From: Gemmatimonadaceae bacterium
GTDB taxonomy: Bacteria > Latescibacterota > UBA2968 > UBA8231
Reading direction: 5' to 3'
Assembly: GCA_002726335.1 (NCBI GenBank)
Contig: PBSR01000044.1
Location: 1-39,500 of the forward strand
Length of the DNA stretch: 39,500 bases
Below are positions 1 through 8,720 of the stretch, piece by piece; position 1 is the stretch's first letter; each line of letters starts with the position of its first letter. The notes beneath the pieces are model-generated. The model was not told the origin of the DNA. It was given only the letters and a program-made list of their open reading frames with translations, and did not search any database. A program made the position numbers and the translations under genes.

Positions 1-86
1 AGCCGCAGAGCGATCGCCCGGCCGATGCCACGTTCTCCCCCGGCCCCGGTAACCAGCGCCACCTTACCCTTCAGGTCGTGCGTCAT
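1..86 (-). CDS. SDR-family oxidoreductase, N-terminal fragment
   Basis: The first 28 codons of a short-chain dehydrogenase/reductase read leftward off the window edge, so only the start is visible. The product begins at the ATG at 86..84 and enters a Rossmann strand (KVALVTGA) followed by the nucleotide-binding glycine motif TGAGGERGIGRAIA (residues 13-26), the SDR TGxxxGxG pattern with a two-residue insertion. The catalytic Ser-Tyr-Lys residues lie outside the window, so the substrate cannot be guessed. The start codon overlaps the stop of the upstream metallohydrolase-like gene in an ATGA (83-86), which argues for translational coupling and one operon with that gene, the small membrane protein and the sulfatase. 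Confidence 0.85.
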   Translation of the reverse strand, partial: MTHDLKGKVALVTGAGGERGIGRAIALR

Positions 87-2623
87 ATGTCGGAGGCTCT
101 GCGCGCCAGTTCAGCCTGCGCCTCACGGAACAGCCCGATCAGCCGGCCGCGCACCTGCTCATCTTTGAACACGCCGATCCTCTCCGCCCAGGTCACGCCG
201 CCCTCCATATGTGTCATCAGGTACTCTCCGTCCGTCTCCTCAAAGGCACAGCGACGCCCCACGTCGACGTAGACCGGGGAAGAATGCGCCATCACCGGTC
301 CGGCGTCGGTGGCGTACGGCCCCCAGCAGCGCGCCGCGATCCAGCAGGACTTCTCCGTCTTCACCTTCGTCTTCAGCGTGATCGAGCGCTCTCCCTCGTC
401 GACGATCTCGCGTTCGTGGCGTACGCCGTTGACGATCAGTTCCACACCGGTCAGGGGCCAGACGCTCCAGGCGGTGACCTCCACTTCGACGGATCCGCCG
501 TTGCCGGGAATGGCGATCTCCTGACCCATCTCGACGCCCTCGACGCGCAGGTCGATCATGGCCCCGGTGCTGGCAAAGGTGTTGCCCGCACGCACCGCCT
601 GGCACCAGTTGTCGTAGGTGAACTCCCGTCCTTCCTGCAACTTGGCGTACGTGCGTGAGCCGCCGAGGATCCGGCCGTTCGACATCTTGTCGGTGCCGCC
701 GACGATGGGCAACTTCTGACCGACGTTGAGCCAGCGGTAGTAGCCCTGCTCCCCCTGGCCGATCTGCTCGCCCTGCCACACCCAGCACATCTCCGCCGCG
801 TCGGCGTGCCCCATGACGATATTGGCGGCGTTCTCGAAGTCAGGTGACGGCATGTGGGGCATGATGACGAGTCCGCCCTGCGCCTTGCAAGCCTCCGCCC
901 AATCGGCCATGATGACCTGGATCTCGCCGCCGATCCAGTCCTCGTTGGGACCGCCCGTACATATGGGCGCCACCAGGTCCTTCAGGCCCAGCAGGCTGAT
1001 ATGTCCCAGCACGTGTTGCCGGTTCTCCTGGCTCACGTAGACGATGTGGTTCTCCGTCGACGTCGGTGCCACACCCCCGGTAAACTCGCCCCAACTGGTG
1101 AACAGCCGGCCCCACTGGCTGGCCAGCAGGTTGACGACGTTCAGATCCTCACCCTCCGCCTCGAGGGCACTCGACTGCGACGACAGGAAGTGAACGTGCG
1201 TGTCTCCTGAGTAGTAGCCGTTCTGCTTCATGTCGAAGACGCGCTTGGCCTTCAATGTCAGATGCCGCTGCCCCGGCTTGATCTCGACGAGTTGGCGTGT
1301 CGGGTCGTACTCGAAACCGCGTACGACCTCCACATAATTCGTTCCGATGGGCATCTCGATCTGGCAGTTGCCGTCGATATAGGCGTAGGGTGTGCCCCGT
1401 GTCTTGCAGTCCGCCCCCATGTCCTCGAACCAGGCGATGTTGACGTCTGCCTGATGCCCGTGGGGCGCCAGGTAGGCGCCCTCCTTCGAGCGAAAGTGAA
1501 TCCGGCAGCCCACGCGGTCACCCGAATCCTCGTCGACGACGCGCACGTGCACCCACTGGGTGCCCTCCTCACCCACCACTTCGATCTGCACCGGTCCCTG
1601 TGTCGCCCCACCCTTTTCCAGCACCTCACCCCAGCCGAAGTCCGCCGTCGCATCCGCCTCTCCGGCGGTGACCTTCAACGTGCCCTGCGTCGACCCGTGT
1701 ACCTCCACATAGCCGCCTTTTCGTACCTGCTGACCACCGGTTCCCCAGCCGGTTTCGTCCGTCGTCAGGAAATCCTCACCCGCTTCGAACAGGTCGTCCT
1801 GACGGACGATGACCCCCCGTTCCATGTCGACGGTGGGCGCTGCCTCAGCGCCGTCCACAGTGACCGCCACAGTCTTGCGCGATGGCCAGGCGAAGGGATC
1901 GGAGTCCTCGTCGCACAAGGTGACCGCTCCGAGGGCGACGGGGATGTCCGACGTCGCTTCCAGCACGATCTCGGCGATCTCCAGGTCGGGATGGGGATTG
2001 TCGAAGTCGAACAGCCACCAGCCGGACAGGTCCCCTCCCATCTCGTTGGGTCCCCCTGCGGGGCTGCCATCGCCACGAAACCAGGCGTTGTACTCGCCGG
2101 TCTGGCCGCGGCCGTACCCTAGCACGGTATCATTGATATCCACCGGGTGAAAGGTCCGGCAATTACGGCACAGAAACGGGTGGTGTCCCCACTGAGTGGC
2201 GATGTCATGCACCTCCCAGCGGCGACGCAGTCCCTGCTCCGTCTCGGAGCCATCGGCGTAGCGGATCACGTACCTGCCCACGGGTTCGCTGGCGCCGTCG
2301 AGGGTCACCCATTTTCCGTCCACCGGTGCACAGACATGGGCGAAGAGGATGCGTTGAGCCCGGTCGCCCACTGGGATGGTTACGGATTTGTCGGTGTCCC
2401 TGCCGGCCTCGGTCACCTGTACGAACCACTGCTGGGCGCTGCTGTCGCCGATGCCGAAAGGCACGCCCCAGAAACGACATTCCCCTGAGGGCAACCCGGT
2501 CAGCGCCGTGCGCTGCGGGTCATCGCCCGTGTGTGGCCACAGCCAGTGGTCGTCACCCAGAGGGACGTTGGTCAGTCCGGCGTTGTAGTGAGAACTGAGG
2601 TCGAGTTTGCGAAAGGTGGTCAT
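83..2623 (-). CDS. CehA/McbA-like metallohydrolase (PHP-type domain), 846 aa
   Basis: A large protein whose C-terminal half resembles the CehA/McbA family, PHP-fold metal-dependent hydrolases first known from carbaryl hydrolysis and common beside sugar and aryl-ester degradation genes. The domain opens near residue 470 with YSGDTHVHF (metal-ligand candidates D474, H476, H478). It continues with a PHMPSP segment and a PIVGGTDKMSNG segment with likely metal-binding His/Asp, and ends in a beta-rich tail. The first ~450 residues look like beta-sandwich modules and contain a CRNCRTFH stretch (about 152-159) that could be a small metal site. No signal peptide is evident. AGGAG about 8 nt upstream supports the ATG at 2623. 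It follows the small membrane protein by 16 bp and overlaps the SDR by 4 bp. The substrate is unknown; the sulfatase context suggests an ester or sugar derivative. Confidence 0.85.
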   Translation of the reverse strand: MTTFRKLDLSSHYNAGLTNVPLGDDHWLWPHTGDDPQRTALTGLPSGECRFWGVPFGIGDSSAQQWFVQVTEAGRDTDKSVTIPVGDRAQRILFAHVCAPVDGKWVTLDGASEPVGRYVIRYADGSETEQGLRRRWEVHDIATQWGHHPFLCRNCRTFHPVDINDTVLGYGRGQTGEYNAWFRGDGSPAGGPNEMGGDLSGWWLFDFDNPHPDLEIAEIVLEATSDIPVALGAVTLCDEDSDPFAWPSRKTVAVTVDGAEAAPTVDMERGVIVRQDDLFEAGEDFLTTDETGWGTGGQQVRKGGYVEVHGSTQGTLKVTAGEADATADFGWGEVLEKGGATQGPVQIEVVGEEGTQWVHVRVVDEDSGDRVGCRIHFRSKEGAYLAPHGHQADVNIAWFEDMGADCKTRGTPYAYIDGNCQIEMPIGTNYVEVVRGFEYDPTRQLVEIKPGQRHLTLKAKRVFDMKQNGYYSGDTHVHFLSSQSSALEAEGEDLNVVNLLASQWGRLFTSWGEFTGGVAPTSTENHIVYVSQENRQHVLGHISLLGLKDLVAPICTGGPNEDWIGGEIQVIMADWAEACKAQGGLVIMPHMPSPDFENAANIVMGHADAAEMCWVWQGEQIGQGEQGYYRWLNVGQKLPIVGGTDKMSNGRILGGSRTYAKLQEGREFTYDNWCQAVRAGNTFASTGAMIDLRVEGVEMGQEIAIPGNGGSVEVEVTAWSVWPLTGVELIVNGVRHEREIVDEGERSITLKTKVKTEKSCWIAARCWGPYATDAGPVMAHSSPVYVDVGRRCAFEETDGEYLMTHMEGGVTWAERIGVFKDEQVRGRLIGLFREAQAELARRASDI

Positions 2624-2639
2624 CGGGTATGTCTCCTGA

Positions 2640-2993
2640 TCACATGTATTTCTTGCGCTCCGCCAACATGCCCATCACGACGAAGGCGGCGATGACGGTG
2701 AGAGGCAGGTAGTGGCCACCGAAGTAGAGCAGCAGGCTGCGGATAGCGGAAGCGCCAGCGGCGGCGAGCATGCCATAGCCGAACACGCACAGCAGCACGA
2801 AGGCCCCCGTGCGTATGAAGAAGTTGAAGCCGCGGATCCGGTCCTTGATGAAGCCGTTGATCTCGTCGCCGAAGATGACGAGCAAGGTCGTCACAATGGC
2901 CGTGCATATGGCCGAGAGATGGGACTGGATCCAGCCCGTCGTGCCGGAAAGAGTGGCTGCCAGTTGTTGCAGAATTGTCTGGAGAACGTCCAT
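2640..2993 (-). CDS. Small inner-membrane protein, DUF3392-like
   Basis: A 117-residue hydrophobic protein with about three membrane segments (roughly residues 28-42, 58-80 and 93-110) and basic connecting loops (KDRIRG, AERKKYM at the C-terminus). The segment containing TAIVTTLLVIFGDEINGF and the FGYGML stretch resemble what I recall of DUF3392 membrane proteins, which have no known function. The family call is moderate; the gene call is firmer because a GAGGGAG ribosome-binding site sits 3 nt before the ATG and the gene is spaced 11 bp after the sulfatase and 16 bp before the metallohydrolase-like gene. Its place between two catabolic hydrolases is unusual. It might be a transport or membrane-anchoring accessory, but nothing in the sequence shows that. 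Confidence 0.8.
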   Translation of the reverse strand: MDVLQTILQQLAATLSGTTGWIQSHLSAICTAIVTTLLVIFGDEINGFIKDRIRGFNFFIRTGAFVLLCVFGYGMLAAAGASAIRSLLLYFGGHYLPLTVIAAFVVMGMLAERKKYM

Positions 2994-3004
2994 GTGCTCC
3001 CTCG

Positions 3005-4477
3005 TCAGCGGCGTTCGATCTGCTCCGCGCCTTCCGGCACGGGCAGTGTGTCCTCGTGTGCTGGCTCCACCGCCGCTCCCCAGGCGGACAGCAGCGCCAT
3101 GTCCTGTGCCTGGCGCTCGCAGTCCCGGCGAACGAAGTCCGGATCCCAGTCCAGATAGAGGGCGCGCAGCAGTTGCTGGCGCAACTCCGCCAGGGCGGGA
3201 TCACCAGCGCGGTCATGCAGTTCATCCGGATCGTCGATCAGGTCGAACAGCACGGGTGGCGTGTCATCTGCGTACTTGTAAAGCTTCCATCGTCCCCGGC
3301 GGATCATGCGTGATGGTGCCTCACCACGGGTCGGCCCGTGTTCACTGAAGGTCTCGCCGGGGCGGCGATCGTCTTTCTGTTCCTGCAGCACACGCCACAG
3401 CGAGTGGCCATCCGTACGTGGGAGCGGCGCTGCACCAGCCAGATCGACGAGGGTGGGACCGATGTCCATCAGGTTGCAGATCTCATCGCTTGTGCTTCCC
3501 GCCGGGATCACGCCTGGCAGACGGGCCACCAGAGGCACGCCCGCCGAGCCTTCATAGTAGTTGCTCTTCCACCAGCAACCGTGCTCACCGGCCATCTCGC
3601 CATGGTCGCTGGCGTAGATGACGAGCGTGTTCTGTGCCAGACCCGTTTCGTCGAGCTTGTCCAGCACCCGCCCCACCTGTCGGTCGAGGTACTCACACAG
3701 GCCGAAATAAGCGGCCCGGGCAACACGGACCCGCTCGTCGGGCAGAGGCGGCTCGAGCAGCCCACGCCGCTGCCGAAAGTTCACCACCGCCTGTGGTTGC
3801 TCATCAGCCGCGGGTTGCCGTGGCACGTCCACGCGGTCGTAATAGTAGTCGAACAACTCGTCGGGAGCGACGAAGGGACAGTGGGGCAGGACGTGGCCTA
3901 CGACGGCGGCAAAGGGCCGGTCACCCTCGGAAGCTCGAGCTTTCTCGTCCAGAAAATCGAGGGCTCCATCGGTGATGATGTCGTCGAAAGTCTGATAGTT
4001 CGTTCGCCCGCGACCGGCGATCTCGACAGCCACCCGCGTCTGCCCTGACGTGGAGGCGGGGATCGTCTGAAACATCCCGGCGCCCTGCCTCGATGCCCCA
4101 GGGTGGTGAGCGCTGTACTCGCCCACCGGACGGTGCTCGAATCCATGCCGCTGGTCGGCGCCGACGAAGTGCATGCGCCCCACCAGAGAGGTCTCGTAGC
4201 CGGCGGCGCCCATAGCGTGGGCCCACGTGGGGATGGCGGAGTTGAGAGCGTTGCCGTTCATCCAGACACGGTTGGCGCTGGGTCGGCGCGACGTCATGAA
4301 AGACATGCGGCTCGGCACACAGACGGGCGCCGCACAATAGGCCGCGTTCAGGCGTATCCCCTCGGCAGCGAGTCTGTCGATATGCGGGGTCCGCACCAGT
4401 TCGTCGCCATAGCAGCCGAGGTGATGCCGGCTGTGCTGGTCGGAGATCAGGATGAGGACGTTCGGTGGGGATAACAC
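3005..4477 (-). CDS. Type I sulfatase (formylglycine-dependent arylsulfatase family)
   Basis: An alkaline-phosphatase-superfamily sulfatase that would hydrolyse a sulfate ester. The N-terminus NVLILISDQHSRHHLGCYGD carries the first metal-binding Asp. The signature CVPSR (Cys about residue 53 from this start) is the CxPSR motif whose Cys is oxidised to formylglycine. The YASDHGEMAGEHG block supplies further metal ligands. About 490 residues is normal. Two starts are possible: the GTG used here, directly before LSPPNVLILI, or a TTG at 4504 that adds nine residues; neither has an ideal ribosome-binding site. No signal peptide is visible, so it appears cytoplasmic. It is the first gene of the leftward operon ending in the SDR. 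The only SUMF1-domain protein nearby (18488-19171) seems to lack the formylglycine-forming Cys pair, so maturation must rely on an enzyme outside the window. Confidence 0.92.
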   Translation of the reverse strand: MLSPPNVLILISDQHSRHHLGCYGDELVRTPHIDRLAAEGIRLNAAYCAAPVCVPSRMSFMTSRRPSANRVWMNGNALNSAIPTWAHAMGAAGYETSLVGRMHFVGADQRHGFEHRPVGEYSAHHPGASRQGAGMFQTIPASTSGQTRVAVEIAGRGRTNYQTFDDIITDGALDFLDEKARASEGDRPFAAVVGHVLPHCPFVAPDELFDYYYDRVDVPRQPAADEQPQAVVNFRQRRGLLEPPLPDERVRVARAAYFGLCEYLDRQVGRVLDKLDETGLAQNTLVIYASDHGEMAGEHGCWWKSNYYEGSAGVPLVARLPGVIPAGSTSDEICNLMDIGPTLVDLAGAAPLPRTDGHSLWRVLQEQKDDRRPGETFSEHGPTRGEAPSRMIRRGRWKLYKYADDTPPVLFDLIDDPDELHDRAGDPALAELRQQLLRALYLDWDPDFVRRDCERQAQDMALLSAWGAAVEPAHEDTLPVPEGAEQIERR

Positions 4478-4560
4478 AGCCTCTCTGGTTATTGAAGTCA
4501 GCAATGTAACCCGGGGCCCGTCGTTGAAGCCAACCGCCTTCCCAAGTAGATTTCAAGGCC

Positions 4561-5910
4561 GTGACTGACCCGAAGACATCAGGCGACCCGTTCGCCCTCA
4601 TCGTCGCCCCGGAGGGCAGGACGCAGAAGACCCTGGTCCGGCACCTGATGCTGCTGCTCAACTACCGCTACGGCCTCGACCTGGTAATGGCCAACACCTT
4701 CTACGAAGGGTTCTCGGCCGTTCAGGACCAGGAGGACCGGCTGATCTGTGCTGCGGCTATCCTTGACCGCAAGACGGACAGCCGCACGTCACTGTCGTCC
4801 CTCAACTTCGAGGGCAAACTGCCCTTGTTTCTCATCATCCCGGCCCCCTTCCAGGCCCAGTACGAAGAGCTCTGCCATCGACTGGATGACGTCTGGTTCG
4901 TCACCTGGGAGGACGCCCTCTCCGCCCACTCGCCCGGTTCTCTGCAGAAAACGGTGGAACGGGTCTTCGCCCAGCGTGGCGTGGGTGAACTGTTCTCCGA
5001 AGATGTCCTCGCCCTGCCTTTCGAGCAGATGCAGGAGCGGGTTGCCCAGCGCGTGCGCAACGTCAAGGCCCTGCCGACCCTGCCCGAGGTCGCCATGCGC
5101 ATCATGAGTCTGGTCGATGACCCCGAGGGCAGTGTCGACGAGCTGGCGGATGTGCTCACATCAGATCCGGCCATTGTCCACAAGCTGTTGCAGGTGGTCA
5201 ACTCACCCCTGTTCGCCGGCTCCGGCCACAAGGGCGGCTGGTCCATGCACGACGCCATTCTCCGTCTGGGTCGTCGTGAGGTGGGCTCTATCGCCCAGCA
5301 GATCAAGCTGATGAACTCCCTCGTCAAGCCCGAGGACAGCTTCTTCGACCTGCGGCGCTTCTGGGAGCATTCCGTGGCCTGCGCCGTCATCGCCGACCGC
5401 CTTTACCGGGGCAAGCTGCTGCGGTTGGAGTCGGAGCTGCAGTTCAACGATTACTGGATCGGAGCCTTGCTGCACGATGCCGGCAAACTCATGCTCGGGT
5501 TCTTCTTCTGGGACCACTTCCAGGAGCTGATCGCGCACATGGACGCCAATAACTGCACCTTCCGCGAGGCCGAGCGAGCCACCGGCGACGTGGCCAACCA
5601 CGAACTCCTCGGACGGCTGCTGATGATGAAGTCGAACGTCGGTGAACTGCTCGCCGAAGCCGTGGGTACACATCACACGGTAGGGTCAACGCCTTCCGAT
5701 CTGGCCTGTCTGATCCACCTTGCCGACGAACTGAGCAAAGAGCTGGGCTTCAGCTATCTGCAGGACGAACCGCGGCTCTACGCCGCCGAAGTCCTGCGCA
5801 AACTGGGGTTGGAGACCTCCGCCGTGGTCGATCTGCGCGATCGCCTGGGCAGCGAGCTGCCCGATGAGATCCACCAGCTCGTCGACCACTGCACCGCGGC
5901 GCCGGAGTGA
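4561..5910 (+). CDS. HDOD-domain signalling protein
   Basis: A 449-residue cytoplasmic protein. Residues 1-150 form an alpha/beta region resembling a degenerate receiver (LIVAPEGRTQKTLVRHLM, later LPLFLIIPA) without clear phospho-acceptor residues. Residues about 160-360 are a HDOD domain: VKALPTLPEVAMRIMSLVDDPEGSVDELADVLTSDPAIVHKLLQVVNSPLFAG is typical in length and pattern, and an HD pair follows in LLHDAGKLMLG. HDOD proteins act in stress, motility and second-messenger signalling and usually do not hydrolyse nucleotides. The start is GTG with AAGG very close (2 nt), so it is not certain. It is transcribed divergently from the sulfatase (84 bp) and convergently with the dehydratase, with 1 bp between stops. 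Nothing links it functionally to either operon. Confidence 0.9.
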   Translation: MTDPKTSGDPFALIVAPEGRTQKTLVRHLMLLLNYRYGLDLVMANTFYEGFSAVQDQEDRLICAAAILDRKTDSRTSLSSLNFEGKLPLFLIIPAPFQAQYEELCHRLDDVWFVTWEDALSAHSPGSLQKTVERVFAQRGVGELFSEDVLALPFEQMQERVAQRVRNVKALPTLPEVAMRIMSLVDDPEGSVDELADVLTSDPAIVHKLLQVVNSPLFAGSGHKGGWSMHDAILRLGRREVGSIAQQIKLMNSLVKPEDSFFDLRRFWEHSVACAVIADRLYRGKLLRLESELQFNDYWIGALLHDAGKLMLGFFFWDHFQELIAHMDANNCTFREAERATGDVANHELLGRLLMMKSNVGELLAEAVGTHHTVGSTPSDLACLIHLADELSKELGFSYLQDEPRLYAAEVLRKLGLETSAVVDLRDRLGSELPDEIHQLVDHCTAAPE

Positions 5911-5911
5911 C

Positions 5912-6880
5912 TCAGCCGGCGCTCAGCACCCCCGCATAACGCGCCATCGGCAGATTTCCTCCCGACAGCACACCGCACACCCGGCGCCCCTTCAGCCGGT
6001 CGGCCAGCTTCAACGCCCCCGCCAGACTTGCCGCCCCGGCCCCCTCAGCCACCAGCCTCGCCTCCCGCGCCAGTAGGCGGATGGCAGCATCGACCTCGTC
6101 GTCCTCCACGAGAATGAAGTCGTCGAGTTGCTCCCACAGGATCTGCATCGTCATCTCAAACGGAACACGCGTCGCCATACCCTCGTGTGGCGTTGACGTG
6201 TCCGCCTCGATGTCGAGACGCCGCTGGGCCCATGCCTGTTGCGCCGCCGGCGCTGACGCCGACTGCACACCGATTACCTCGATGTACGGATTGCGTGACT
6301 TGGCTGCCAGGCACATGCCGGCAGCGCCGCTGCCCCCGCCGACGGGCACGAGGATGGTCTCCACGTCAGGCAGCGTTTCGAGAATCTCAATCCCCGTCGT
6401 CCCGACGCCGGCGATCAGCTGCGGTTCGTTCGCCGAATGCACAAATCGCCGTCCTTCTTCGTCGCCGGCCTGTCCGGCGGCGATGCGCGCCTCGTCGAAG
6501 TCGCGTCCGTGTTGGCGCACTTCGGCCCCCAGGTGGCGTATGGCCGCCAGCTTGGCCTCGTTGGCGCCCTCCGCCGGTGCATAGATGACCACGGAAGCGC
6601 CGAAACGTCGTCCCGCCCAGGCAATGGACTGGCCGTGGTTTCCCGTGCTGGCGCTGATCAGCCCCGCCTCTTTCTCCTCAGAAGACAGGCGACCTACCAG
6701 GTTTACACCGCCGCGGACTTTGAAGGCTCCCACGGGCTGCAGGTTCTCACACTTGATGGAATAGTCACACCCCAGCAGATGCGACAGCCCTTCGCATCGC
6801 AGCAAAGGCGTCGTCGGCAGGTGCGGCCGGATGAAGGCGACTGCGTCGTCGACGTCGGCGCTTGTCGGTGGTCGGCTCAG
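5912..6880 (-). CDS. PLP-dependent serine/threonine dehydratase family enzyme (probable CTG start)
   Basis: A fold-type II PLP enzyme of the Ser/Thr ammonia-lyase family, which deaminates a beta-hydroxy amino acid to a 2-keto acid. The PLP lysine is in GAFKVRGG, the substrate loop is STGNHGQ and the phosphate-binding loop is PVGGGSGAAG; SGGN near the C-terminus also fits. The frame encodes a normal family N-terminus (DVDDAVAFIRPHLPTTPLLR) upstream of the first ATG/GTG/TTG-class codon, a TTG at 6805 that would cut it off. The only plausible start in the open frame is CTG at 6880..6878, overlapping the aldolase TGA as CTGA, the same geometry as the ATGA overlaps in this operon. It is the last of nine genes. 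Threonine, serine, hydroxyaspartate and phenylserine are all possible substrates. In this operon it could supply a 2-keto acid. Confidence 0.88.
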   Translation of the reverse strand: MSRPPTSADVDDAVAFIRPHLPTTPLLRCEGLSHLLGCDYSIKCENLQPVGAFKVRGGVNLVGRLSSEEKEAGLISASTGNHGQSIAWAGRRFGASVVIYAPAEGANEAKLAAIRHLGAEVRQHGRDFDEARIAAGQAGDEEGRRFVHSANEPQLIAGVGTTGIEILETLPDVETILVPVGGGSGAAGMCLAAKSRNPYIEVIGVQSASAPAAQQAWAQRRLDIEADTSTPHEGMATRVPFEMTMQILWEQLDDFILVEDDEVDAAIRLLAREARLVAEGAGAASLAGALKLADRLKGRRVCGVLSGGNLPMARYAGVLSAG

Positions 6881-7656
6881 AGCAGCAACTCGCGGGCGCC
6901 GGACAACTCACGGGACAGACCGCGCCGATAGAGATCGGTGTCGAGGCCGACGGCGAGGATGCGGTAACCGTACTCCAGCAGCCGTCCGGCTTCTTCCGCC
7001 GTCGTCGCCAGGCGGCCGAGAGCCTTGCCCTCCGCCTCGCAGGCGTCGCGCACGGCGTCCTGTGCGCTCAGGTACTCCGGACGATCGAACTGGCCGGGAA
7101 TACCGAGGGAGTTGGCCAGATCGAAGTGGCCGATCCACAGCACGTCGACACCGTCCACGGCGGCGATCTGACGGGCATTGCGCGCGCCCTCGGCACTCTC
7201 GATCTGAGCGATGATGAGGGTCCTGTCATTGGCCCGCGTCATCTTGTCGGCCACGTCCCCGTCCACCCGGTAGTCGTCGTGGGCGGCACCGAAGCCGGCG
7301 CCACGCTTCCCCGTCGGTGGATAGCGACAGAAGTCAGCCAGCCTCCCCGCCTGTTCGGCGTCGTTGACCATGGGCACCATCACCCCCATGGCGCCGGCGT
7401 CGAGAACGCGAGCGGCGAAGTGATACTCCGTCGCCGGGATCCGGACGAAGGGCACCGCCTCGGTGCCGCCGCAGGTGGCGATCAGTGTCCGCACCGTTTC
7501 GATGGACCACGCCGAGTGCTCCATGTCGAAGAGGACAAACTCGGCGCCGGCGTTGTCGGCCAGCCGTGCCACACCGGTGCTGCCGAACTCCATCACCATC
7601 GTGCCGAGACTGCGCCCGCCCTGCTGCAGCGTCTGTCGTACCGGATTTGCCCGCAT
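6877..7656 (-). CDS. HpcH/HpaI-family class II aldolase
   Basis: A 259-residue TIM-barrel aldolase of the HpcH/HpaI (2,4-dihydroxyhept-2-ene-1,7-dioate aldolase/citrate lyase beta) family. These metal-dependent enzymes add pyruvate or other 2-keto acids to aldehydes, or reverse this. Family landmarks are FVLFDMEHSAWS (about 41-52), PFVRIPATE, GAMGVMVPMV, the metal-binding Glu in IIAQIES and WIGHFDLANSLGIPG; length is typical. The start lies 3 nt after the dehydrogenase stop, with AGGG and GAAGG upstream. Its stop overlaps the presumed CTG start of the dehydratase. Next to a 2-hydroxyacid dehydrogenase, pantoate kinase and phosphopantothenate synthetase, it could make a 4-hydroxy-2-keto acid, the reaction type PanB performs with formaldehyde. 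That role is inference; catabolic retro-aldol cleavage is the usual annotation. Confidence 0.93.
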   Translation of the reverse strand: MRANPVRQTLQQGGRSLGTMVMEFGSTGVARLADNAGAEFVLFDMEHSAWSIETVRTLIATCGGTEAVPFVRIPATEYHFAARVLDAGAMGVMVPMVNDAEQAGRLADFCRYPPTGKRGAGFGAAHDDYRVDGDVADKMTRANDRTLIIAQIESAEGARNARQIAAVDGVDVLWIGHFDLANSLGIPGQFDRPEYLSAQDAVRDACEAEGKALGRLATTAEEAGRLLEYGYRILAVGLDTDLYRRGLSRELSGARELLL

Positions 7657-7659
7657 CCT

Positions 7660-8715
7660 TCAGTTGCCCTCCTGTGAGTCACTGCGGCGGCGGGCAGATG
7701 CCGCCAGTCGCTGCTGGAAGAGTGTGCTGTCGAGCACCTCGGAGTTCACCACATTCTCGGGCGCCCGCCCGCACGATATCTCGAGGATGGCGCGGAAGGC
7801 GCTCTCCCCCATCATGCGGAAACTCTCGTCCGTCCACGCCAGGGCGTGGGGTGAGAGGATGACGTTGTCGAAACCCAGCAGCGGGTCGTTTGCATCCACG
7901 GGCTCCCGCTCGAATACGTCCAGGGCGGCACCGGCGATACCCCCGGTCCCGAGCGCCGCCGTCAGCGCTGCCTGATCGATGATCGGTCCCCTGGCGACGT
8001 TGATCACCTGTGCCTGTGGCTTCATGCGCTCGAGCTGGGCGACCCCGATGAGATGGTGCGTCTCCTCCGTCAACGCACAGCAGACAACGATGAAGTCCGC
8101 CGCTTCCAGCAACTCGTCGAGACCTAGCAGGCTGGCCCCCAGTTCGGTCGCAGCCGTATCCGAAGCGTACGGATCGAAGGCGATGATGTTCATCTGATGA
8201 GGCGACACGAGTCGACAGATCTCCTGACCGATGCTGCCGAGCCCGACCAATCCCAGCGTCCGGCCACGTAACCCCGTCCCCATGTGATCGGCCTTCTCCG
8301 ACCAGCGTCCCTGACGCAGCAGTCGATCCTTGAGTGGCATCTTGTGGGCCAGGGCCAGCAGGAAGGCCAGGGCCGCACTCGCCACGGGGCGACGGACACC
8401 GTCGGGTGTGATCGTCACCGCCACGCCTAGTTGAGTACAGGCATCGATGTCCACCGAGTCGTAGCCCACACCGAGACGGGCAACAACGGCCAGGCGATCG
8501 GCGGTCTCGAGCGTCCTGTCCGTGACCTGTGGCCCCAGCACCAGGACGGCGTCGAGATCATCCATCTGTGTCGGCGGCAGTTCGTCGCCTGCACCTGCCT
8601 CGCAGAGACAGGCCCAGGCGACACCACTCACATCGAGAGCTGAGGTGTCGATGTCGGGAAATGCCTGTGATCCGTCGGCGCGCAGGAAGTCGTTCGTCAG
8701 TCCAACACGGAACAT
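7660..8715 (-). CDS. D-isomer-specific 2-hydroxyacid dehydrogenase
   Basis: A 351-residue NAD(P)-dependent reductase of the D-2-hydroxyacid dehydrogenase family, interconverting 2-keto and 2-hydroxy acids. The Rossmann motif is GLGSIG (158-163), and the acidic residue following the next strand (FDPYA) points to NAD. The active-site triad is visible: R242 (INVARGPIID), E271 (VFEREPV) and H290 (LSPHALAWT). About 25 residues at the C-terminus (LAASARRRSDSQEGN) are a basic tail not expected in the core. The gene starts 5 nt after the phosphopantothenate synthetase stop and ends 3 nt before the aldolase. In a pantothenate-type route it could reduce ketopantoate or an analogue in place of PanE, which belongs to a different family. 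Phosphoglycerate-like substrates are equally possible from sequence. Confidence 0.94.
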   Translation of the reverse strand: MFRVGLTNDFLRADGSQAFPDIDTSALDVSGVAWACLCEAGAGDELPPTQMDDLDAVLVLGPQVTDRTLETADRLAVVARLGVGYDSVDIDACTQLGVAVTITPDGVRRPVASAALAFLLALAHKMPLKDRLLRQGRWSEKADHMGTGLRGRTLGLVGLGSIGQEICRLVSPHQMNIIAFDPYASDTAATELGASLLGLDELLEAADFIVVCCALTEETHHLIGVAQLERMKPQAQVINVARGPIIDQAALTAALGTGGIAGAALDVFEREPVDANDPLLGFDNVILSPHALAWTDESFRMMGESAFRAILEISCGRAPENVVNSEVLDSTLFQQRLAASARRRSDSQEGN

Positions 8716-8720
8716 GCTCG

